A stretch of 64,000 nt of DNA from Ailurus styani (GCA_002007465.1 LNAC01000101.1:4444318-4508317), one strand, 5' to 3'. Positions 25,145 through 36,863 are shown, numbered from the stretch's first letter. The notes: generated by a model from the sequence alone, not told the origin. Made by a program: numbers and translations.

Positions 25145-25163
25145 TGCCGCCACCTGGTGGCCA
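25145..25163 (-). promoter_or_regulatory. Strong CTCF-binding-like motif
   Basis: On the minus strand the 19-mer reads TGGCCACCAGGTGGCGGCA. It agrees with the CTCF core consensus (TGGCCACCAGGGGGCGCTA type) at all but about four positions, including the invariant CCACCAGG and GGCG. It lies in non-repeat sequence about 4.5 kb downstream of the NT5M poly(A) signal. Binding is inferred from the motif only. Confidence 0.5.
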
Positions 25164-26541
25164 AGCCAGGATATGCGCCCCTGGATCCCATCGGAGGGTC
25201 CAGAGCCCACCCCTCTGACCCCAGGGGGTGCTCCCCGCTACGGATTTCACCACCTTGTTTCACAGAGCAAGTGGGTTTCCTCCAGGGAGCAGCAGCATTG
25301 CAGAATAAGCGTCCCTATTTCCTTCAACCCTTTCTCATGCAATCATGGAAGCCAAGCAACTCTGGAACAGGCTGGGAGGGAAGCAGCTTTGCAGCGGTCC
25401 CACGGCCAGCTGGTGGCAAACCCACTCCCCAGACTCCCTGTTCCCAGGCCCTCCCGCTGCCAGGCTGCCCTCTGGTTCTTCCCTGCAGGCTCTGGGAGCT
25501 GCCTTCAGGGCCCATCTCTCCCCACTGGGGGGCCAGGGCTTATCAATTAACCGTTCTGAGACCTGCTTCCTGGGAAGGTTGTGGGAAAAACCAAATATAC
25601 ATAAGCTAAAACGCTACAGATAAGCAGATACATGTTTATTATTAACTGTAAGTGGTAACTATCTTTTTAACTGCCAACTAAAACTAACTTGGCCTCTTTC
25701 CACCTATAACGGTCTTCTTTGGTCTCAAGCATTTAACTCTAAGTCCTCATTCCCTGGAGGGGCTGATAATCCCCTTGTGCTCTTCAGGGGTCTCCCTCAT
25801 TTCCCAGCCAGAAGGACATCTGGATCCAGGGGCTGGCTTCTGCGCGGGGCACAGGTGAGGTCTCAGGTGTCCTGGTTTCAGGCCGTGAACCTCACCCTGC
25901 CTGCTGGCCCTCCCGAGTCCCTGCTTCAGGGGGTAAGGAGGGTCCGCTCTGGGCCCAGCCGGATTGGGTTGTCCCCCTGCAGCCCTCAGCCCTGGGCCAC
26001 TTGGCCCCTCCTTGGTGGCCACCTAATGACCTCCCAGCCAGGGTCCTCCTCCATCTTCTGCATTCCCCGCATAGACATGCAAGGACCCTGAATTCTTTTC
26101 TTTCTGGGTCAGAGGGAGAGCCGGGGTCTTGGGGGCCACCTCGGTCTCACCAGCTCAGTGGTGAAACTAGCCTCCTCAACCAGCTGGGCTGGCTGCTGGA
26201 ATTGCTAACATCTACCCCCCCCACCCGACACACACACTTGCTAGAGCGTGGGGCGGTCCCTTCCCAGGAACCCTGCTCATCCTCACTGTAGCTGAGGTCA
26301 CTCACCCCAATACCAGCAGGCCACTTTCTAGCGGGGACCGACCCAGGCCATCTCCTCCTTCTTGCTCACCCCATGGGCTTCCCGTTCTAGACAACATGTG
26401 CCTGCCTTCCCTTGGGGCTTTGTCCGAATGGCAGGAGTGCAGGGGAGGTCATGTACCAAGTGTCGTGCATGCCATGTTACATTCATCCTTCTGCCTGGCC
26501 TGCAGGGGAATCAGGGAGCTTCCCCCCCAACCCTCCCCCTC

Positions 26542-26577
26542 NNNNNNNNNNNNNNNNNNNNNNNNNNNNNNNNNNNN
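26542..26577. other. Assembly gap (36 N) plus one N at 26587
   Basis: Undetermined bases sit inside a C-rich tract. The same 14-mer (CAACCCTCCCCCTC) occurs immediately left of the gap (26528-26541) and again at 26605-26618, so the gap may hide a small tandem repeat or be a misjoin. Confidence 0.95.
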
Positions 26578-27430
26578 AGGCTGCCCNGAGTTTAGTTTGT
26601 TCTACAACCCTCCCCCTCCTCCTCCTTCTCTTGCACCTCTTCCTCCTCCCCCCTCCCCAGTACCCCTTTCCCCGGGTTTGTGACCGAGGGTCGACTTGGC
26701 CAACTCTTCCGACTTCTAGGCAATGCACAGATCTGGCCTGAACCTTTCCCAGCTGCCCTCGGGTCTGCTGCAGGCCGAGAGCCTGAATACTCACCTTCAG
26801 ATGGAGGCCCATCCCTGGAGCACAGACTCGGCTTTCACCACGGACACCTGAGCCCTTAGAGAATTCTGGATTGGAGGACAGTGTCATGTAGAGGTCACAA
26901 GCCCCAGAGCACAGTTGCCTGGGCTACAATCCTGGTGGCACCAGTGACCCAGCTGAGACCACAGCCCCGTCAGTTAAGTGGGAGTGACCGCAAGGGGGTG
27001 ATTATGAGGCCACAGGACATGCTCATCAGCCTCTGGAACAGGGTCAGTGCTGAGGAAAGGATTGTTGCTAAGGTTATGATAGCGGAATGGGTCCCAGCGG
27101 GGATACCGTGACCCAAAAGGGTGAAGAAACTACAGAGTCTTTCTGCCTAAAACCCCTGGCTGACCCGGAGGCCGTTGCTCCTTCCAGGGCCTCTGGTCCT
27201 AGGACCCAGACCATTTCCAATATTTCCACTTCTGACCAGGGCCACCTCATCTCAGCAGGACAAGCTGGCTTTCCTACTGGGAGGCCGAACTTCCTTCCCT
27301 GCAGGCCATTCCATGTTTCGAAAGCAAAACATATGCCTCTCAGGCTTTGAAGAAAGTCCCCTTCATTCCAATTGTGTGTATGCGATTGACGGCAAGAACA
27401 AAATCATGAAGCTGCGTGGTCCTGGCCTCT

Positions 27431-29604
27431 GTCAGCTGTTTCTGGTGCCTCCCTCCCCTCCCGGCACAATGAGGCCGGCGGCGGGCCCCACGGCAGAGCG
27501 CGTGCCACGGGTGGGCGGCCGTCCGTGCTGGTTTCCCGCCCAGGTTCCACCTCCCACCTCCCCCTTTCTCTTCTCCAGCTCCCGGTTCTGCAGATTCCTC
27601 CCTCCTAAACTCGCTCCTGCTCCTGGCCACACTCTCCGGCCCCAGGGCCTCTGCACCGCCTTCCCTCCCTTCCCTCAGCCGGGAGGCTCTATCCTTTCCT
27701 ACCCAGACCCCAGGCGGTGCTTCTTGCTGGAAGGGGCCCCTCCCGGGCATCAGGAAGGCCAGGCCCCCCTCCACTTGCCTCTGCGCATCCCCCAGGTGTC
27801 TCCCGGAGCTCTGGCTCTAATTACAGTGAGTTCTGGATGGTGGGTCGGGTGGGGCCCTATCTCCCAAGCGCTGACTACAGCAACTTTGCCCCACAATTAT
27901 TTTTTCTCCTTTAAACCAACTAGGCAGCTGAAGTGGTGAGTGCTACCACAGGGTGAGTGAGCCTCGAAGAGCAAAGAATGAATTCAGCGATTTGGAGCTT
28001 CGGAGTTTTTAAACTGGCCTTTAAAACTCCTGGTGGCCATCAGTTGAAAAGGAAAGGCTTTGGCAGGCTCGGAGCACCGCACCCTTGCCATAGCTCTGTG
28101 AGGAGCAGACCTAGAATCAGGGCCCGCCACGGGCCGGGAGTGGGCAGCGAGGGCTGGCAGATGCGGGGGACGGAGACCCCAAGAGGGGGCTCTGTGCCTG
28201 GGCCTCCCCCCACCCTCATGCCCACGGCTCTGGAGCTCGCTGCAGGAGCCAAGAGCAGGGGGAGGGAGAGGCTGCAGGAGGTAAGCGGGCAAAGGGGTCT
28301 CACTGCCCCCAGCAGGGCCCCGTCGGGGCAACCGTCTCCCTGTGACCCAGGTGGTGTCCCCCAGACCTCTGGGGCCCTAAATCTGACTTGGGGGGATGCC
28401 AGCAGCGCCAGCGCCCGTGAGTCCAGTGACACCAGAACGAGGATGAGGAGGGGGTTCCCTTCACCACCGCCATCACTCCGCCGAGAAAAGTGCCCCCACG
28501 TCCACCCACCCCACATCCCCACGTGCCTCCCGCCCCACGCTGGGGACACTCCTGGGGCATCTCAGATGTGGCTGAGAAAAGCCTGATGGGGTTACGTTTC
28601 TGTCCTCAGCAGAACGAGGCCCCAGGACAGAAATGAGCAGGCGGCTATTTTGTTTTGAGGGCGCCGGGCTGACCGGGTCCGGTCCACTGCTGTGGCCTTG
28701 AGCTAGCCCCAACCCCAGGAGCAGCACGTGCTCCACGCATCCTTCTCCCAGCCGGAAGGTCAAGGCTGGGGACAGTGTGGTTCTCACCGAGCCAGCGGCT
28801 GTGATGCCGTCTATTCCCAGGTGCTGGAATCCCAGGGCGTCTCTGCAAGAGCACCAAGCAGGCGAGGCTCTTAGGAGAGGGCGTCAAGGCCCAGTGGGCA
28901 GGCCTCCGCGGCCGACTGGGGAGATGGAGGCCACAAGACACAGGCCCAGGAAGAACGCACGTCGTGCAGGTGACACGGTCTCCTGGCCCTTAGACAGTGG
29001 CCTCGTGCTCAAGTGGGCAGCACCTGAGGGTCCGCAGGGAGCCACCAGAGACGCCACGCCCTGGGGCAGCCCAAGCGTGCCTGTGACAGGGGCCTGGCAG
29101 GAGGCCCCCCGAGATGGGACAGTTAGGGGCAGTGATGGGGAGGCTGGCAGGGAAGCAGCAGGAGGCGGAAGCGTGAAGGCCTGAAAGCCTGGGGAGGTGA
29201 GGATCAGTTCAAGTTGCCACTTCCCCGAAGAGAAGCCGGGAAGGACAAAAGGAAGAGAATAACATCACCCGTCCCTGTCCCCACAGGGCTCCTGGGGTCT
29301 CATGAGGAACTTGGTGTGGGAGAGGAGCAGAGAGTGGGGGCCCCTGCCCTGAACTGGGCAGGCAGGAGGGGCTGGAGGCCAGGGCCGGGGGAGGAGGATG
29401 GGGAAGGAGGCAGGTCGGGGGGGCCTGCCCAGGGGACCACGTGGCTGCCAGTCCCAGGCAGCACCCTGGAGAAGCGGGTGGGGAGGCCGCACCCTGCTCA
29501 GCGACCTCAGGAGTGCAGGGGGCCACCCAAGTTCTTACAAGATGTGCAGCGGGGCACCCCGGGGCCAGACGCCGGAGCATCTCGGGGCGGGGGGGGGCAC
29601 ATCC
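27431..29604. other. GC-rich intergenic sequence next to the NT5M 3' end
   Basis: High G+C with long chance frames on both strands, for example the 254-codon frame 27175-27939. 27880-28060 is a local AT-richer repeat-free block. I find no conserved protein or splice pattern. Confidence 0.4.
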
Positions 29605-30255
29605 TGGGGCGACATGTGAACCGCATTTATTTCCCGGCCTTCGACAAATATTCGAGGCCGCCGACTGCCGGGCCCAGAGCAGGGCCCCCGGGACAGGAGT
29701 ACAAGAAACTTCTGAGCCGGTCCAAGGCCGTGGTGCCCTGGAATTCGGGGAGTGTTTGCTGAATCCACGGTGGGCCCCCGGGGAGCGGGGACGGGGCGGG
29801 AGGGCCGCGGAGGAAGGGGCCCCGGAATGTGAGGGCTCGTCCCACCTGCTCCTGCTCGTGGCCCTCTCACCCCAGAAGCACCTTACTGCTGGCACCCCGG
29901 CCGAGGGGCTGCAGACCCGATGGGGGGGACTTCCCTGAGGGACGCGGGGAGGACTGCCGGCCCTCGGCTCCTTGTGGTCTGGAGCCCCTCGCCTCGGGCA
30001 GCCTGGCGGTGGCCTGCGCTGCCTCCGGCCGGACGGGTCTTGTCCAGGGCCCTTGGGCCAGCCCTGCCCCGAGATCAGTTTAAGGCCTGGCAGGGCTGGG
30101 GAGAGTGGGGAGACATGCAGGGGGCCTGGGCCATGTGAGAGGGGGCCCCCCACCCCGGGGCCAGAGCCCTAGGGGCCCCCCCCACCGCCCTGGGGCCCCG
30201 AGCTGGGAGCCCCGAGGTCCGGGGCCCCGCGGAGGAGCCCAGAGCACAGTCCAGC
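29605..30255 (-). other. NT5M: NT5M 3' untranslated region
   Basis: About 650 bp between the TGA and a cleavage site expected shortly after the AATAAA at 29626-29631. It is extremely GC-rich, with many G and C runs (for example 30140-30240), and becomes AT-richer only near the poly(A) signal. The end is inferred from the signal position, not observed. Confidence 0.7.
29626..29631 (-). terminator. Poly(A) signal AATAAA of NT5M
   Basis: Perfect AATAAA on the minus strand, about 625 bp past the stop. On the minus strand it is followed by a short AC/GT-mixed stretch and then 'ggatgtg', a plausible downstream GU-type element. It is the only canonical signal I noticed between the stop codon and 29.6 kb. 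Confidence 0.75.
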
Positions 30256-30420
<165 letters not shown>

Positions 30421-31739
30421 TCAGTCCCCGGAGTCCCCGGAGCGTCCTCAGGCAGGACACGTGGCTTCCCTGGTCAGCGAAGTGGTGACCGCGCTTGCAC
30501 CTGTCGTGCGGGAGGTGGCCCGGAGTCCCGGAGCGGGCCCAGGGAAGCGTGGGCGGGGGGACCCGGCGGAGGCACAGCACACGGGGACCTCTGAGCCCCG
30601 CTGATGCCCGGCCCTTCCCCTCTGGCGGGCTCAGCCTTCCCGCCCCGGCCAGGGCCAGCTCCCGCAGCTTCCCCGCTCTTGGCCGTGAGCCCCACAAGCG
30701 CCCCGAAGCTCCCATCCCCCATGCCCACCTGCCCACACTGGCAGGCCGGTGCTGCTCCTGTTCCTCACGTTCCAGCCTGACCCCCCCACCCCACCCCCAC
30801 GCCCCGTGGCCCGGCGTAGAAGCGGAGCCCCCCATGTGCCCCGACTCTCCTTGTGAAACCACGTGGTTTGGGGGGTCACAGGTGGGCACAGCCGTGAATT
30901 CTCCCCTTTGGCCACTGTGACTACTGCAGAGATGGACATGCTGCCAAAAGCCATTAGGGAGACAATATTGTGCATTTGCCCACTGAGGTGACCAAAAGGA
31001 CAGGATTTACCCCTGAAACCGCTGATGGTTGCTGAGAGGAGAGGGCTGGCCCGCGTACAAAGACAAACCAGAGCAGAGCTGGGAGGCAAAGAATTTGGAC
31101 GATGTTGTTGGAGATCCTAGATTCACTGTGCCTGAAACCTTCCTACCTCACCTTTCCAGGTAGATGTGCTAATAAATTTCCCCTCTTCTTTCTTTTTTTT
31201 TAACCCCCCTCTCCTTTCTAAGCCAGTTTAAGGTTTATTTGTTTGTTTGTTGGGAGGGAGGGAGTCACCTATAAGCAAAGGGGATAAATACAGTTCCAAA
31301 ACCACCTTCAACTAAAGAAATGATGTTTTGCTTTTCCATTTTACATAGTAGATTCATTCCAAATTGCTCTTGGGGGAAAAACAGCTTGGATGCTAAAAGC
31401 AAACCTTTGGAAGCCCTTCTGGCCCTCATTTTACATAAGAAAGGCAAGGCCTCAAGGTATAAAGGGACTCATCCTAGGTCCCCAACGAGTTATGCCAGGA
31501 GCTAGGACCTGCTTCTCCTGACCCCGAGGGGCACCCCTTCCAAGGCTGGATGCTGAGAATCACCTTGTGTTCCTGGTAAGGAAGGGGCTCAGCACTGGGC
31601 TGGAGGCTGGAGGCCCACTACGCTGCTGGTGACCAAGTGGGGACCACTCAGGACAGGGGCCATGAGGCCAGCCCGTGTGCTGTTTGTCCCGGCAGCTCTC
31701 AGCTCCACGCTCGCTCCTCACCTGCCGCAGGCCACTTGC

Positions 31740-31854
31740 CTGTGATGTCTGGCCGGTCATCTATGAGAAGGTCAGCAGAGACCACAGTCTTGTCTGTGGC
31801 CAGCACGACGTGGTTCAGAAAGTCAGGGCCAAAGTGCTTCTCAACCCAGGCATA
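31740..31854 (-). CDS. NT5M: NT5M coding exon 4 (residues 144-181 plus first base of 182, motifs III and IV)
   Basis: This 115-bp exon begins after acceptor tgtgttccag with YAWVEKHFGPDFL. It carries the catalytic Lys165 (codon at 31789-31791) and the metal-binding pair Asp175/Asp176 (31759-31761 and 31756-31758) in the motif LLIDDRPDIT. The last base is G of codon 182. The donor that keeps the frame is GC (bases 31738-31739), in the context CAG|GCAAGT, the standard form for GC-AG introns. Just before the catalytic lysine, the human residues Thr162-Arg163 are Ala-Thr here, although TRDKT is present in both human paralogues as I recall them. All other active-site residues in this exon are kept, so the gene appears functional. 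Confidence 0.96.
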
Positions 31855-32892
31855 CTGGAACACAAATGGATGGGGGGGGGTGGAGAGAGTGCCGTCAGGC
31901 CTGGGCACACACCAAGCGGGGGCCCAACCAGGCTTTCTCCGGGAGGAAGGGCCGCCATCAAGGAGATGGGATGATCCCACTGACGGCAGAGCAAACAGAC
32001 ACTCCGGAGAGGCTGTGACTTGTCCATGTCTCCACAGCTCCAATCCTGCACGGCACCACCTGCCCAGGCCTGGTCTATGCAATCCAACACTTGTGCCAGG
32101 AGTGCCTCCCCCGGTCCCCGTGTGTATGCACTCTGTTGGGCTCTAGGGACAGAGGCGAGGGGAGACAGAGCTCAAAGGCACATTGAAGCAATTCACTAGA
32201 GGACACAAGAGGACATGCCCAGCAGTGCGGTGGGGAGGCAGGAATGGCGGGGGCCAATGTTCGCAGCATACCTACTCCACACTCACCACCCATCACCTTA
32301 TCTAAGCCTCAAACAGCCGATGCAGCAGGCGACATTCTTGGCATTCCGTCCCTTCTGCACCCAGTGTCTACTGGGCATCCACAAGGACCTGGGAGGCCCT
32401 GGTGTGTAGGATAGATGCTCTCAAGCGGTCCACATTCTAAAACGCACACAGACAGACAAGCAAGTTCAGGTGGAGCAAGGACTCTGAAGGAATACAACCA
32501 GGAGCTGACAGAGGGCGGGGAGAGGAGGTCTCTCCGAGAAGGGACATATGCAACCGGCTGGGCATGACATGGCAGGGACTGGGTATTAAAGGTCTAGAAG
32601 TTTCCGCACGGAGAGAGCAATGAATGCAAACAGCACAGGGCAGGAACACACTTTGGTTTGGTGCTTATCTGAGCGGCTGGAGTGCGGAGAAGAGAGGAGC
32701 AGGAGGAAAGAGAGAGGCAGGGGGCAGGCCAGGTCCCGGGGGCCCTCACGGGCCTTGGTGGACAGAGACCCCTTGTTCTAAGTCTGCCAGGCATCTATTA
32801 GAGCTTGATTTCACAAACTACCTGTGATGAAGAACTGGTTGTTTGCTTGCTTCCCAATTTCTTGTGGACCCCTTAGTCTGTGAGGTATGAAA
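31855..32892. other. NT5M intron 3, 3' part
   Basis: Contains L2-like text around 32330-32650 but no exon. A G-run of 10 at 31873-31882 gives a C-run in the polypyrimidine region upstream of exon 4. Confidence 0.5.
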
Positions 32893-33733
32893 TCCATGTC
32901 TTCTGCCCATTTCTTGATCGGATGTTTTTTTTGGGTGCTGAGTTTGATAAACTCTTTTCTTCAAAGAAGATATACGAATGGCCAAGAAACACATGAAAAA
33001 ATGCTCAACAGGGCGCCTGGGTGGCTCAGTGGGTTAAAGCCTCTGCCTTCAGCTCAGGTCATGATCTCAGGGTCCTGAGATCGAGCCCCACATCGGGTTT
33101 CCTGCTCGGCGGGGAGACTGCTTCCTCCTCTCTCTCTGCCTGCCTCTCAGCCTACTTGTGACCTCTCTCTGTCAAATAAATAAATCTTTAAAAAAAAAAA
33201 AAAAGCTCAACATCACTCGGCATCAGGGAAATGCAAATGAAAACCACAGTGAGATACCACCTCGCACCAGTCAGAATGGCTAATATTAACAAGTCAGGAA
33301 ACGAGATGTTGGCAAGGATGTGGAGAAAGGGGAACCTTCTCGCGCTATTGGTGGGAATGCAAATTGGTGCAGCCACTCTGGAAAATAGCTTGGAGGTCCC
33401 TCAGAAAGTTAAAAACAGAGCTACCCTATGACCCAGCAATTGCACGACTAGGTATTTATCCAAAGAATGAAAACATAGTGATCCGAAGGGGCACATGCAC
33501 CTGAATGTTTATAGCAGCCATGTCCACAGTAGCCAAAATATGGAAAGAGCCCAGATGTCCATCAACAGATGAATGGATAAGGAAGATGTGGGGGATCTAG
33601 CCGGATACAAGGTCAATATGCAAAAATCACTTGTATTTCTATGTATTTGGATATTGAAATGAAAGAAATTATCCCTTTTATAATAGCACCAAAAATATGA
33701 AATAGGTTGACTACACACTTAGAAATAGTTCAG
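32893..33733 (+). mobile_element. L1 with 5' inversion
   Basis: 32893-32955 is antisense L1 ('cttctgcccatttcttgatc'). At 32956 it switches to sense with the directly following ORF2 segment ('cttcaaagaagatatacg'). The sense part runs to about 33596, then jumps to an ORF2 segment that is upstream in L1 order. A SINE splits it. Confidence 0.8.
33011..33204 (+). mobile_element. Young mustelid-type CAN-SINE
   Basis: Head 'gggcgcctgggtggctcag', 'gggttaaagcctctgcc', full body and pure A-tail. GCTCAACA target duplication at 33003-33010 and 33205-33212. Confidence 0.95.
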
Positions 33734-33935
33734 GGGGCTCCTGGGTGACTCAGTGGGTTAAGCCTCTGCCTTCAGCTCAGGTCATGATCTCAGGGTCCTG
33801 GGATCAAGGCCCACATTGGGCTCCCTGCTCAGCGGGGAGCCTGCTTCCCCCTCTCCCTCTGCCTGCCTCTGCCTACTTGTGATCTCTCTCTCTCTCTCTG
33901 TCAAATAAATAAATAAAATCTTTTTTTTTAAAAAA
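33734..33935 (+). mobile_element. CAN-SINE
   Basis: Full length. Flanked by AGAAATAGTTCAG and AGAAATAGCTCAG (one mismatch). Confidence 0.94.
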
Positions 33936-33993
33936 AGAAATAGCTCAGATGGTAAATTCCGTGTTACATGCACTTTATCACAATCGTCATTTA

Positions 33994-34202
33994 TTTTTTT
34001 GAAGATTTTATTTATTTATTTTAGAGAGAAAGAGAATGTGAGCAGGGGGAGGAGCAGAAGGAGAGGGAAAGGGAGGTAATTTCCTGCAGACTCTGCACTG
34101 AGCACAGAGTCCAATGCGGAGCTGGATCCCATGACCCTGAGATCATGATCTGAGCCGAAACCAAGAGTTGGATGCTGAATCAACTGAGCCACTCAGGTGC
34201 CC
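33994..34202 (-). mobile_element. CAN-SINE, reverse
   Basis: T-rich left end and head 'gagccactcaggtgccc' at the right; a diverged copy. Confidence 0.9.
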
Positions 34203-34267
34203 TGACAATTTTTTTAAACGAAGAATAAAGCTGGGTAATTCACACTGTTTTCAAGAGTCACTATAAA

Positions 34268-34448
34268 GGGACACTTGGGTGGCTCAGTTGGGTAAGCATC
34301 TCCCTTTGGCTCAGGTCATGGTCCCAGGATCAAGCCCCACATCAGGCTCTCCGCTCAGTGGGGAGGGTGCTTCTCCATCTCCCTCTGCCCTTCCCCCCCA
34401 TTCCTGCTGTCTAGCTCTCTCAAATAAATAAATAAAATCTTTTTAAAA
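34268..34448 (+). mobile_element. CAN-SINE
   Basis: Perfect 12-bp target duplication AGTCACTATAAA at 34256-34267 and 34449-34460. Confidence 0.95.
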
Positions 34449-35122
34449 AGTCACTATAAAACTACAGTAACCAAGAAAGAGTGGTATTCATAAAAGGATA
34501 GACATTTAGATCAAAGGGACAGAATATATTTAAGAAACAGACCCAAAGGTACCAAGGTAATGCAACAGAGAGAGGGAAGACTTTCCAACAGAGGAACAGT
34601 TGGGTACCCATGAGCCAAAAAAAATTTAAAAAAACAGAACATAAAACCACACACATTCAAACGTCTATTTTTAACTCCTACCATATAAAAAATTTAGCTC
34701 AAAATGGACCATAACCTAAATATAAAACCCAAAATTATAAATGCTGCTCTTCATAGGCCACAGTTAAGACAAGCCACAGACTCAGAGAAAATATTTGTTT
34801 AAAAAAAAAAGCCATTATCTGACAAAGGACTTGTACCTAGAATAAAGATTTTTCCCAATTCAAACTGAGATAAACAGCCCAGTGAAAAATCAGTAAAAAA
34901 ATGTGAACCCTTTATCAAAGAGGACAAATAATCCCAGAAGAGATGCTCAACATCGCTAGTCATTAAGGAAACACAAATCAAAACCACAATGAAATATCAT
35001 GAGGAACCTACTAAAAGAGCTAAAGAAAGAAGATCAACAATACTAAGTGCACACAAGAATGTGAAGCAATTAGACATCCCGCGCACTGTTGGTGGGCATG
35101 CAAGATGCCACAGCTGCTTTTA

Positions 35123-35196
35123 TTTTTTTATTTTTTTTTAATTTTATTTTTATTCTTTGCCCAAGGGGTACAGGTCTGTGAATCATCAGGCTTACA
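35123..35196 (-). mobile_element. Severely truncated L1 3'-tail insertion
   Basis: Only 74 bp: a T-rich tail then 'ggggtacaggtctgtgaatc', which I recognise as the antisense 3' end of young carnivoran L1s. Perfect 15-bp duplication CCACAGCTGCTTTTA at 35108-35122 and 35197-35211. Confidence 0.85.
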
Positions 35197-36025
35197 CCAC
35201 AGCTGCTTTTAAAAACAGCTTGACAGTTACTTTAAAAGTTACACACACCCTTATCATACAAACCAGCCAATCCCACTCTCACTATCTGTCCTAGAGAAAT
35301 GAAAACATACATCCACCCTAAGATGTGGACACGTTTATAGGAACTTTATTCACAACAGCCAAAAGCTGGAAACACCCCAAATGTCCATCAACTGGCAAAT
35401 AGATAAACAAATGATACAGTCATACAGCAGAATTATATTCAGCAATAAAAGGGAATATGCTCTTGATACATGCAGCAACAATGAGTGAATCTCAAAAGTA
35501 TTATGTCTTTAAATGAAAGCCAGGGACAGACTGTATGAGTCCATTCTATATGACATTGTGTAAAAGGCAAAACTTTGCAATGGAGAACACATCAGTAGTT
35601 CACCCATATCAACAATACCCAGAGAGGGAAGGCACAGGAAGAAGGGCTGACTGAAAAGGACACAAAGGCACACTATTTTTTTTTAATTTTTAGAGCAGTT
35701 TCGGGTTCACAGCAAAATTGAGCACAAAATACAGAGAGTTCCCATATAATTCCTATCCCTAAATATGCACAACTTCCCCCATTACTGACATCCAACAATA
35801 GGATGGGGCATTGTTACACTCAAGGAACTACAATGACACATTGTTATCACCCAAAGCCCATAATTTACATGAGGGTTCACTCTCAGTGTTGTACATTCTT
35901 TGGGTTTGGACAGAGGTAAAAGGACATGCATCCACCATGAATCATTTCACTAACTGGAAAATCCTCTGCTCTCCATTTATTCATCCCTCCCTCCCCACTA
36001 ATCTCTGGCAACCACTGATCTTTTT

Positions 36026-36218
36026 TTTTTTTAAGATTTTATTTATTTGACACACACAGAGAGAGAGAGATCACAAATAGGCAGAGAGGCAGACAGAGAG
36101 AGAAGAGGAAGCAGGCTCCCTGAGCAGGGAGCCCGATGCAGGGTTTGATCCCAGGACCCTGAGATCATGACCTGAGCCGAAGGCAGAAGTTCAACCCACT
36201 GAGCCACCCAGGCGCCCC
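36026..36218 (-). mobile_element. CAN-SINE, reverse
   Basis: Flanked by CCACTGATCTTTTT and CCACTCATCTTTTT. Confidence 0.94.
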
Positions 36219-36863
36219 CCACTCATCTTTTTACTGCCTCCATTGTTTTGTATTTTCCAGAAGGTCATATAACTGGAATCATACAGTATTGTAGCTTCTT
36301 CAGATGGGCTTCTTTCACTTAGGAATATACATTTAGGTTTCTCCATGTCTTTTAATGGCTTGATGGTTCATTTCTTTATAGTGCTGAAAATATTTCACTA
36401 CCTGGGCGTATCATGGTTTATTTACTCAGGTAGGATATCTTGGCTGCTTCCAAGTCTTGGCTATCATGGATAAAGCGTCTATACACATCTGTATACAGGG
36501 TTTTGAGTGGATATACATTTTCAACTCATCTGGATAAATACCAAGGAGTGTCATTAGCAGATCATACACTTAAGAGTAGGTTTAGTTTTGCAAGGATGTG
36601 CCAAACTATCGTCCCAAGTAGTCTACCATTTTGTACTTCCACCAGCAATGAACGAGAGTTCCTGTTGTTCCACATCCTCTCTAGTGTTTGGTGTTGTCAG
36701 TGTCCTGGATTGTGGCCATTCTATTAGGTGCGCAGTAGTATCTCACTGTTCTTTTAATTTGCAATTCCCTAAGACACAGGATATTGAACACCGCTTTATG
36801 TGCTTCTTTACCATCTGTAAATCCTCTTGATAAGGTGACTGTTTAGGTCACCTTTACAGTCTT

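Larger units (their letters stand above)
24533..27430. other. Intergenic with CTCF motif and assembly gap
   Basis: Largely unique sequence. 26890-27060 may be a decayed MIR. No supportable exon. Confidence 0.35.
33936..35670 (+). mobile_element. L1 sequence, nested insertions
   Basis: Sense L1 ORF2 and 3' UTR words ('gaaaccacaatgaaatatca' type, 'ccacagctgct', 'gcaataaaagggaatatgc') broken by two SINEs and a 74-bp L1-tail insertion. No open ORF2. Confidence 0.8.

Noticed and set aside
27175..27939. 254-codon open frame (+)
   Set aside because: GC-rich chance frame with overlapping minus-strand frames, no conserved motif, and no splice partners.
1..29600. Search for the next gene downstream of NT5M (MED9 in human order)
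   Set aside because: No exon-like coding matching MED9 or any other gene was recognised; the intergenic distance is large in human as well.
29209..30153. 314-codon open frame on the minus strand overlapping the NT5M 3' UTR
   Set aside because: Low-complexity Pro/Ser/Arg/Gly-rich translation in very GC-rich DNA, no domain, and it runs through the NT5M 3' UTR and its poly(A) signal.
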